5,742 bases of DNA from Chitinispirillales bacterium (lineage in GTDB: Bacteria; Fibrobacterota; Chitinivibrionia; Chitinivibrionales; Chitinispirillaceae). A program made the translations under genes and the position numbers. The DNA lies in assembly GCA_031254445.1 (NCBI GenBank), contig JAIRUL010000077.1, positions 1 through 5,742 of the forward strand, read 5' to 3'. Under the pieces are notes generated by a model. It saw only the letters and a program-made list of their open reading frames with translations, did no database searches and was not told the origin of the DNA. Shown here piece after piece: positions 1-4,699 of the stretch (position 1 is its first letter; each line of letters starts with the position of its first letter).

Positions 1-120
1 ACCGATACCCCCTTCCAACAAACTGCTCCCGCACCCGCTAAAGCACCCCCCCCCCCCCATTTTCGCCGAAGCTGTGCGGAGCTGCCAAAGCATTGATACT
101 GCGCAAGATGCGTGTTTCAT
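1..120 (-). CDS. Partial unrecognised gene with in-frame poly-G tract (5' end only)
   Basis: An ATG at 120-118 opens a reading frame with no stop for 40 codons to the left edge of the window. I chose this start because AAGGAG (132-127) lies 6 nt upstream; the ATG at 124-122 would be only 2 nt from it. The peptide begins MKHASCAVSMLWQLRTASAK, then Met and four glycines encoded by the G13 run, then a Gly/Ser/Cys-rich stretch (CFSGCGSSLLEGGIG). I do not recognise the protein and see no domain, clear signal peptide or lipobox in what is visible. Reading through the tract depends on its length. With 13 G the frame is open to the edge. With 12 G another frame is also open to the edge. With 14 G a stop comes three codons after the tract. 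The frame that continues into the real gene body cannot be decided here. It is transcribed away from the transporter genes. The frame could be open by chance, but the ribosome binding site argues against that. Confidence 0.5.
   Translation of the reverse strand, partial: MKHASCAVSMLWQLRTASAKMGGGGCFSGCGSSLLEGGIG
46..58. repeat. Homopolymer C13 (G13 on the minus strand)
   Basis: Thirteen consecutive C on the plus strand form a G run on the coding strand of the left-edge gene. The run begins with the G of an internal in-frame ATG (60-58) and then gives four glycine codons. Long G/C homopolymers are classic sites of slipped-strand mispairing. The tract length may also be uncertain for technical reasons. 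Confidence 0.9.
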
Positions 121-126
121 GCATCT

Positions 127-132
127 CTCCTT
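127..132 (-). promoter_or_regulatory. Ribosome binding site of the left-edge minus-strand gene
   Basis: Minus-strand AAGGAG, preceded by a run of A residues, sits 6 nt before the ATG at 120-118. It is the main support for a gene here and for choosing this start over the ATG four bases upstream. Confidence 0.6.
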
Positions 133-155
133 TTTTATAATGTTAATATAAATGA

Positions 156-180
156 ACGTACGTGTATATACGCGTACGCG
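156..180. repeat. Alternating purine-pyrimidine block with overlapping palindromes
   Basis: All 25 bases alternate purine and pyrimidine. Within it lie the perfect palindromes ACGTACGT (156-163), GTATATAC (164-171) and CGCGTACGCG (171-180). Bases 157-178 form one 22-bp dyad centred at 167/168, with a single mismatched pair (163/172, a T-G). It could be an operator for a dimeric regulator of the divergent genes, or a site prone to Z-DNA or cruciform formation. The role is unknown. Confidence 0.7.
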
Positions 181-317
181 GTTATCTATAAACTAGTATG
201 TATATAAGAATATAATATATAAACTTTGTCTATGCAAATTAATATACTATGCTTAATTTAGCTTAGACTGTCGCGGATTACGTTTTGTTACATTTTTTTC
301 ATTTTTTTTGTTTTTTA

Positions 318-358
318 CGCAAAAATGCGGATTTTAGCGTCAACAGCGCGTTTTTGCG
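318..358. repeat. Hairpin 1 of the oppD upstream cluster
   Basis: CGCAAAAATGCG (318-329) pairs with CGCGTTTTTGCG (347-358). This gives a 12-bp stem with one G-T pair and a 17-nt loop. It is not followed by a T-run on either strand, so it does not look like a terminator. Confidence 0.65.
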
Positions 359-361
359 CCT

Positions 362-412
362 GCAAAAGCTGAAAAACGGCCTGTTTTCCGTCCGCCTTTT
401 CCAGCTTTTTGC
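362..412. repeat. Hairpin 2 of the oppD upstream cluster
   Basis: GCAAAAGCTG (362-371) pairs with 402-412 (CAGC, TTTTT, GC; one bulged T). AAAA (372-375) then pairs with TTTT (397-400), and ACGG (376-379) with CCGT (388-391), closing an 8-nt loop. The whole makes about 18 bp with two one-base bulges and one internal loop. It starts three bases after hairpin 1 ends. Confidence 0.6.
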
Positions 413-413
413 C

Positions 414-432
414 CGTTTTTTCCGGAAAAACG
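414..432. repeat. Hairpin 3 of the oppD upstream cluster
   Basis: CGTTTTT (414-420) pairs with AAAAACG (426-432) around a 5-nt loop, a perfect 7-bp stem. It starts one base after hairpin 2 ends. A perfect 10-bp palindrome CCGGCGCCGG (434-443) follows. The oppD ATG is 39 nt beyond the stem. Confidence 0.6.
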
Positions 433-471
433 CCCGGCGCCGGCCAGCGCGGATATTATATTTATCGGACA

Positions 472-1443
472 ATGCCATGCCTCTCCTGCAGCGACCTTAG
501 GGTCTCGTTTCGCATCCAAAAGAAGACGGCCCGCGCCGTGCGGGGGGTGTCGTTTGAGCTTGACGACCGCAAGACGCTCGGCATCGTCGGCGAGTCGGGG
601 TGCGGGAAGAGCGTAACGGCCTCTTCCATCATGCGCCTCATCCCCGCCCCGCCCGGCAAGATAGAGGCGGGGACTATGCTCTTTGAGGGCAAGGATCTTT
701 TAAGCATCCCCGAAAAACAGATGCGCGAGGTGCGCGGGCGGCGGATTTCCATGATCTTTCAGGATCCCATGACGTCGCTCAACCCTGTCTTCACCTGCGG
801 GCACCAGGTCGCGGAGCCGCTTATTTTGCACAAGGGGATGGGCAAGCGCGCGGCGGCGGAACTTTGCGCCGAGCTCTTTTCGGAGGTCGGGATCGCTGAG
901 CCTAAGCGCGTCTTTTCGAGCTACCCGCACAACCTGAGCGGCGGGATGCGGCAGCGCGTGATGATCGCCATGGCGCTCGCGTGCTCGCCGAGGCTCCTGA
1001 TAGCGGACGAGCCGACCACCGCGCTCGACGTGACCGTTCAGGCAAAGCTCTTAGAGCTGCTAAAAAAGCTGCAAGACGCAAAAGGCATGAGCATGATCCT
1101 AATCACCCACAACCTCGGCATCGTAGCCGGGATGGCGCACGACGTGATGGTCATGTACGCCGGCGAAGTTGTGGAGTCCGCGCCGGCGAGGGCGATTTTT
1201 GACTCGCCGAGGCACCCGTACACCGAGCGCCTGCTGAAGACGATCCCGTCGATAGAAAAGCGCAGCGGACGGCTGACGGTGATTCCGGGGACGGTGCCGA
1301 CGCCTCTCGAAATCCCGGACGGCTGCCCTTTCCACCCAAGGTGCCAGCGGGCAACGGAACGGTGCGGAAAAGAGCATCCGGCGCTACGCCGCGTTGACGG
1401 GGGGGGCGGGAAGCATCAGGCGAGGTGCCATCTTTATGGATAA
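472..1443 (+). CDS. oppD: Oligopeptide/dipeptide ABC importer ATP-binding subunit (OppD/DppD family)
   Basis: This 323-residue cytoplasmic ATPase would bind the inner face of a peptide- or nickel-type importer and power uptake together with the next gene product. Visible motifs are Walker A GESGCGKS (40-47), Q-loop FQDP (Gln 97), signature LSGGM (155-159), Walker B LLIADEP (175-181) and switch His 213. The C-terminal tail has Cys 285, 291, 298 and 319 (GCPFHPRC...RC...ARC), the family extension, reported in a related mycobacterial subunit to hold an iron-sulfur cluster. I start at ATG 472 because the family usually begins a few residues before the LRVSF strand. A TTG at 409 would add 21 residues that lie in the hairpin DNA. 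No good Shine-Dalgarno precedes 472. A G8 run (1399-1406) encodes a Gly-rich stretch before the last Cys. The last 8 bases overlap oppF. The substrate cannot be inferred, and dppD would be an equally fair name. Confidence 0.93.
   Translation: MPCLSCSDLRVSFRIQKKTARAVRGVSFELDDRKTLGIVGESGCGKSVTASSIMRLIPAPPGKIEAGTMLFEGKDLLSIPEKQMREVRGRRISMIFQDPMTSLNPVFTCGHQVAEPLILHKGMGKRAAAELCAELFSEVGIAEPKRVFSSYPHNLSGGMRQRVMIAMALACSPRLLIADEPTTALDVTVQAKLLELLKKLQDAKGMSMILITHNLGIVAGMAHDVMVMYAGEVVESAPARAIFDSPRHPYTERLLKTIPSIEKRSGRLTVIPGTVPTPLEIPDGCPFHPRCQRATERCGKEHPALRRVDGGGGKHQARCHLYG
1399..1406 (+). repeat. G8 homopolymer inside oppD
   Basis: Eight consecutive G occupy codons 310-312 of oppD, 30 bases before the oppF start. 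Removing one G puts the downstream sequence into the oppF frame with no intervening stop, so the two genes would be read as one. Confidence 0.85.
1422..1427 (+). promoter_or_regulatory. Ribosome binding site of oppF
   Basis: GAGGTG inside the end of oppD lies 8 nt before the ATG at 1436. It supports that start over a TTG at 1394 in the same frame. Being inside oppD, it suggests coupled translation. Confidence 0.65.
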
Positions 1444-2464
1444 GATAAGCGTTAATAACGGGGCTGGCGGCGGCATAAGCGATAAAAACACCTGCGTTGA
1501 CATCAGCGGCTTGAAGGTTCACTTCCCTGCCCGCGCCGGCGTTATGGGCAAGATTTCGGGGTGGACGAAAGCTGTTGACGGCGTGTCGTTTCGGATTGCG
1601 CGCGGGGAGGTTTTCGCGGTTGTGGGCGAGTCGGGGTGCGGGAAGACGACTACGGCGCAGGCGGTCATGGGGCTTATCCAGCCTACTTCCGGGTCGGTGC
1701 GGCTGTTTCTAGGAGACCACAAGGAAAAATCGGCGCGGTGGGGCGACCTGCGCGGCGGCGAGCGCAAGCGGCTGCGCCGGCGGATGCAGATAGTGTTTCA
1801 GGATCCGTACAGTTCGCTGAACCCGCGCATGACGGTGCGCTCGGCCCTCGCGGAGCCGCTCGTCATCCACGGCCTCGGCGGCAAGAAGGAGCGCGACGCG
1901 CGCGTTGCGGAGCTATTGGATCAAGTGGGGCTGTCGCCCGCCTACTTAGACCGCTACCCCCACGAGTTCTCCGGCGGCCAACGCCAGCGCGTGGGCATAG
2001 CGCGGGCGCTCGCGACATCGCCGGAGTTCATCGTGGCGGACGAGCCGGTGAGCGCGCTTGACGTGTCGATACAGGCGCAGATAATCAACCTCTTGCAGGA
2101 TCTGCAGGAGCGCTACAGCCAAACGCTGCTCTTCATATCCCACGATTTGGCTGTGGTTCGCCACATCGCGAACCGGATAGCCGTGATGTATCGGGGCAAG
2201 GTAATGGAGATGGGGGAAAACGAGGAGATATTCGCCGCACACGCGCACCCCTACACGGAGCTGCTCCTAAAAAGCGTCCCCGCGGCAGGGGCCGAGCTCG
2301 CGCAAAAGAGCCAAAGCGCAGAAGACGATAGGGACGTATCCGCCGATAGCGGCGGCGGCTGCGCGTTCTACCCGCGCTGCCCGAGGCGCATTGACAGGTG
2401 CGCAACGGAGGCGCCGGGGCTTGAGGACGTGGGAGGCGGGCACCTCTCGGCGTGCTTTAAATAG
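1436..2464 (+). CDS. oppF: Oligopeptide/dipeptide ABC importer ATP-binding subunit (OppF/DppF family)
   Basis: This 342-residue second ATPase would form the heterodimeric motor with the OppD-like protein. It carries Walker A GESGCGKT (64-71), Q-loop FQDPYSSLNPR (Gln 122), signature FSGGQRQR (178-185), Walker B FIVADEP (198-204), D-loop SALD and switch His 236. The PYSSLNPRMTV segment after the Q-loop and the longer N-terminal stretch before DGVSF are typical of OppF rather than OppD. The C-terminal tail repeats the cysteine pattern at 309, 315, 322 and 340. About 20 polar residues (roughly 287-307) link it to the ATPase domain. The ATG overlaps the oppD stop (ATGGATAA), which points to one mRNA and equal synthesis of both. 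It ends 48 bases from the stop of the convergent kinase gene. I see no terminator hairpin in that gap. No permease or binding-protein gene is adjacent. Confidence 0.94.
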   Translation: MDKISVNNGAGGGISDKNTCVDISGLKVHFPARAGVMGKISGWTKAVDGVSFRIARGEVFAVVGESGCGKTTTAQAVMGLIQPTSGSVRLFLGDHKEKSARWGDLRGGERKRLRRRMQIVFQDPYSSLNPRMTVRSALAEPLVIHGLGGKKERDARVAELLDQVGLSPAYLDRYPHEFSGGQRQRVGIARALATSPEFIVADEPVSALDVSIQAQIINLLQDLQERYSQTLLFISHDLAVVRHIANRIAVMYRGKVMEMGENEEIFAAHAHPYTELLLKSVPAAGAELAQKSQSAEDDRDVSADSGGGCAFYPRCPRRIDRCATEAPGLEDVGGGHLSACFK

Positions 2465-2512
2465 CTTTTGAAATGCCCCGGCTTTCCTTTGGCCTCCAAA
2501 TATCGCGCCCCC

Positions 2513-4381
2513 TCACTTTTTCCTATACCTCCGCACTTTCGTAACGACATTCCCCATGTCTAGCGGCTTCCCGATGTGGTCGTTCATCCCCGCCGCAAGG
2601 CATTTTTCTATGTCTTCCCGAAAGACGTTAGCGGTCATTGCTATAATAGGGATTCTGCTGCCGCCCTCCCTGATTTTCCGTGTCGCCTCGAGCCCGTCCA
2701 TCTCAGGCATCTGCATGTCCATGAATATCATATCGTACTTACCGGGGTTCTCCGTGAGCATCTGTACCGCCTCGCGCCCGTTTTCCGCGCAGTCGAACTC
2801 CACGCCTGAGCCTTCCATGCTCGCTATCAGGATTTCCCTGTTTATCTCCACGTCCTCGGCGAGCAGGATGCGGCAGCCGCCAAACTCGCCGTCCTCCGCC
2901 GTTTCGCGGTTTTCCGGGCAGGCAGGCTGCGCGCCGGCGGTTTCGCCGCATTTGCCCGCCTTGAAGCTGAACTCGAACTCCGCGCCGACGCCCGGTTTCG
3001 ACACGACGCTTATTGTTCCGCCCATCATCTCCACGATGCGCTTCGAGATGGCGAGGCCGAGGCCCGTGCCGCCGTACTTGCGCGACATGCCGCTGTCCGC
3101 CTGCTCAAAGGGCTGGAAGAGCTTCTCCTGCTGCTCGCGCGTCATGCCGACGCCGCTGTCTTTCACAGCCACGGCGACGGCGCAGGCATCGCCATCCTCG
3201 GCTAAGAGCGAAGCGTTCAGGTTGATATTCCCGCCCTCCGGCGTAAACTTTACGGCGTTGCTTAAAAGGTTGATGATGACCTGCGACAAGCGCTGGTCGT
3301 CGCCTATAAGGTTGCGCGGAATGCTTTCGTCAAGCGCCATGCCGAAATTTTGCCGCTTCTGAACCATACGAAACGACACGGTGCTGACGGACTTTCTGAG
3401 CATCTTCTCAAAGGAAAATTCCGCCGGCGAGAGTTCGAGCTTCCCCGCCTCTATCTTAGACATATCTAAGACGTCGTTTATCACGCCCAATAGGTGCGAC
3501 GACGCCTCCACGATCTTCCCTAGGGCGTAATCCTTGCGCTCCACCCCCTGCGCGCCCTTGCCGATGGAGGCCATGCCCATGATAGTGTTGAGCGGCGTGC
3601 GCATCTCGTGAGACATATTCGAAAGGAAGCGCCCCTTGGCCTCGGAGGCGGCGGTGGCGCGCTCAAGCGCGGTTTTGAGGCTGTCGTTCGCCGCGGCCAA
3701 GTCGCGCTCCATCTCGGCGCGAATGACGGTGTTCGCGCACAAAAACGCCGCCGCGCGCAGCATCTCCATGCTCTCGGCGTCGAAGTAGCGCTCAACGCTG
3801 CGGTCTTCAAACATCACGAAACCCCAAAACTTCCCGCTGACGAAGACCGGCGTCATGAGTATAGACACGACGCCGAAAGCTTTCAAAAGATCCCCCTCGG
3901 GCAGCGAGGAGGCGGGGCCGTTTATAACGCCGCCGCTCCTAAAGAGCTTCTCCCAACGCGGGGCGATCTTGGAGTAAGAGAGGTTTGCAAGCCCGGTGGT
4001 CGGATCGGTGGTGCCGCCCAAATGCTTGTCCCACCTGTAAACCTGCGACCCTTGCAGGTCGCCGCCCCCCGCCTCGATATTGCGCCACACCGACACCCTG
4101 TCAAGCCCCGCCATGCCCGCGATAGGCGCCACGCCGGCCGTCATCATGTTCGCAAAGCCCTTGTGGCCTACCGATAAAAAGATCGCAGCCGAGCGGTTGA
4201 GCGTGTCGGCCGCCTTCTTGCTGTACTCCAGCGCCTTAAACGCGTCGTCAAGGCTCTTCTGCGCGCCGTCCCGGGCAACCGCGCTTGCGGCGGGAAATAC
4301 GCGCAGCGAATCGCTGAGCGGCGCGGCAGCGGCGGCTCCATCGCGGCTGTCTGACGGCAAAAACGCGTGATCCGGTTCCAA
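2513..4381 (-). CDS. Soluble GAF-containing hybrid sensor histidine kinase with C-terminal receiver domain
   Basis: A 622-residue kinase that should autophosphorylate on histidine and pass the phosphate to its own receiver. There is a low-complexity N-terminus (1-45), then a GAF-like sensor domain (about 55-215; [29 protein letters not shown]), then a short coiled coil (about 222-250). HisKA follows with the H-box [14 protein letters not shown] (His 258). The HATPase domain has the N-box NLLSNAVKF (Asn 375), DSGVGM (408-413), the F-box and GGTGLGLAI (437-445). The receiver (about 503-620) has acidic Glu509/Asp510, phospho-acceptor Asp 555 ([10 protein letters not shown]), Thr 583 and Lys 605. 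All catalytic residues are present. I see no signal peptide or membrane segment, so a cytoplasmic signal is likely. There is no Hpt or output domain. The TTG start at 4381 is chosen for its strong ribosome binding site; a TTG at 4414 would add 11 residues. It is a single-gene unit. The signal and partner are unknown. Confidence 0.93.
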   Translation of the reverse strand: MEPDHAFLPSDSRDGAAAAAPLSDSLRVFPAASAVARDGAQKSLDDAFKALEYSKKAADTLNRSAAIFLSVGHKGFANMMTAGVAPIAGMAGLDRVSVWRNIEAGGGDLQGSQVYRWDKHLGGTTDPTTGLANLSYSKIAPRWEKLFRSGGVINGPASSLPEGDLLKAFGVVSILMTPVFVSGKFWGFVMFEDRSVERYFDAESMEMLRAAAFLCANTVIRAEMERDLAAANDSLKTALERATAASEAKGRFLSNMSHEMRTPLNTIMGMASIGKGAQGVERKDYALGKIVEASSHLLGVINDVLDMSKIEAGKLELSPAEFSFEKMLRKSVSTVSFRMVQKRQNFGMALDESIPRNLIGDDQRLSQVIINLLSNAVKFTPEGGNINLNASLLAEDGDACAVAVAVKDSGVGMTREQQEKLFQPFEQADSGMSRKYGGTGLGLAISKRIVEMMGGTISVVSKPGVGAEFEFSFKAGKCGETAGAQPACPENRETAEDGEFGGCRILLAEDVEINREILIASMEGSGVEFDCAENGREAVQMLTENPGKYDMIFMDMQMPEMDGLEATRKIREGGSRIPIIAMTANVFREDIEKCLAAGMNDHIGKPLDMGNVVTKVRRYRKK

Positions 4382-4388
4382 GATACCT

Positions 4389-4394
4389 CTCCTT
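4389..4394 (-). promoter_or_regulatory. Ribosome binding site that fixes the kinase TTG start
   Basis: Minus-strand AAGGAG, continuing as AAGGAGAGG, lies 7 nt before the TTG at 4381-4379. This placement selects that TTG over the upstream TTG at 4414, which would put the site inside the gene. Confidence 0.8.
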
Positions 4395-4475
4395 AGCTGT
4401 GCGTGGCGCCGCAACCGCGCGCCGGCATGGCCGCGCGTAGTTTACGGCTATCGGCGTTATACACTACTCATTAAC

Positions 4476-4487
4476 TAATACGTATTA
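4476..4487. promoter_or_regulatory. Perfect 12-bp palindrome, candidate operator
   Basis: TAATACGTATTA is a perfect dyad lying about 95 bases upstream of the kinase start and about 115 bases upstream of the -35 box of the rightward gene. Its size and position suit a dimeric repressor or activator site, but I do not recognise it as a known operator. Confidence 0.3.
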
Positions 4488-4601
4488 TGCGCTAAGTAAT
4501 TGTACCGAACGGGCATAAAGGCATTTGCCTTACAGCCGTATAGGCTTTTGCGGCGCTCGCCGGCATCAAAATCAAGGCCCGCGCCAAACAAAAAACTTTT
4601 T

Positions 4602-4631
4602 TTGACCCGCCGCCGCCCGATAATGTATATT
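4602..4631 (+). promoter_or_regulatory. Sigma-70-type promoter for the HlyC/CorC-family gene
   Basis: TTGACC (4602-4607) and TATATT (4626-4631) each match consensus at five of six bases, with an 18-bp spacer. The -35 box is preceded by an A6-C-T run. Transcription would start near 4638 and give a leader of about 60 nt before the TTG start at 4700. Confidence 0.6.
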
Positions 4632-4658
4632 GTATTTGTGATGTTATCCTGCGCGCTG

Positions 4659-4689
4659 CCTGAGGCGTTCGGGTGAACCGCTCTCAAGG
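4659..4689 (+). promoter_or_regulatory. Leader hairpin overlapping the ribosome binding site
   Basis: CCTGAG (4659-4664) pairs with 4683-4689, leaving one A bulged. GCG (4665-4667) pairs with CGC (4679-4681), and TTC (4668-4670) with GAA (4675-4677), around a GGGT loop. The 12-bp stem has three single-base bulges. Its 3' arm includes the AAGG of the Shine-Dalgarno, and a T8 run follows shortly after. It may limit translation initiation or act as an attenuator; this is inferred only from pairing. Confidence 0.35.
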
Positions 4690-4692
4690 AGG
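4686..4692 (+). promoter_or_regulatory. Ribosome binding site that fixes the TTG start at 4700
   Basis: AAGGAGG lies 7 nt before TTG 4700-4702. The ATG at 4707 is out of frame with the protein. The in-frame ATG at 4742 would cut off part of the first membrane segment. Confidence 0.8.
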
Positions 4693-4699
4693 CTTTTTT

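Larger units (their letters stand above)
121..471. other. Divergent AT-rich intergenic region upstream of oppD
   Basis: No convincing gene lies here. From about 131 to 316 it is strongly AT-rich, unlike the flanking genes. It contains exact TATAAT hexamers on the plus strand at 136-141 and 211-216, but neither has a credible -35 partner, so I call no promoter. A dyad/alternating purine-pyrimidine block lies at 156-180. Three T-runs (293-299, 302-309, 311-316) directly precede a group of hairpins at 318-432. A TATATT at 457-462 lies ten bases before the oppD ATG. A T-rich open frame at 285-500 has no ribosome binding site and a low-complexity Phe-rich product, and I do not regard it as a gene. 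Confidence 0.6.
4382..4699. other. Divergent intergenic region between the kinase and HlyC/CorC-family genes
   Basis: This 318-base region holds no convincing gene. A minus-strand open frame at 4475-4687 has no ribosome binding site and overlaps the promoter of the rightward gene. The kinase side (about 4440-4500) is AT-rich, with a 12-bp palindrome. A short hairpin (AAGGC 4518-4522, ATTT loop, GCCTT 4527-4531) lies mid-region. The right side carries the promoter and leader hairpin of the rightward gene. I could not find a credible promoter for the kinase: minus-strand TATAAC (4461-4456) and CATAAT boxes exist but lack a -35 match. Confidence 0.6.

Noticed and set aside
136..216. Exact TATAAT hexamers at 136-141 and 211-216 as promoters for oppD
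   Set aside because: Neither has a -35 box at 16-18 bp. Such hexamers are expected by chance in DNA this AT-rich, and both are far from the oppD start.
409..471. TTG-initiated N-terminal extension of oppD
   Set aside because: The extra residues are encoded by hairpin DNA, do not resemble the family, and no Shine-Dalgarno precedes the TTG.
285..500. Plus-strand 71-codon open frame rich in Phe, Arg and Lys
   Set aside because: No ribosome binding site and no usual start. Its composition comes from T-runs and the hairpin arms, and it overlaps the start of oppD in another frame. Kept only as a clue to internal repetition in the hairpin block.
2465..2512. Possible bidirectional terminator between oppF and the kinase gene
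   Set aside because: I looked for an inverted repeat with flanking T-runs and found no stem longer than a few bases.
2556..3362. Long plus-strand open frame of 268 codons
   Set aside because: It lies entirely antisense to the kinase and receiver domains of the hybrid kinase, whose motifs are unmistakable. It is a product of GC-rich codon bias.
3608..4177. Plus-strand open frame of 189 codons
   Set aside because: Antisense to the GAF and HisKA region of the kinase, with no ribosome binding site and no recognisable domain.
4475..4687. Minus-strand 70-codon open frame in the divergent intergenic region
   Set aside because: TTG start without a Shine-Dalgarno. It overlaps the promoter and leader of the rightward gene and has no recognisable product.
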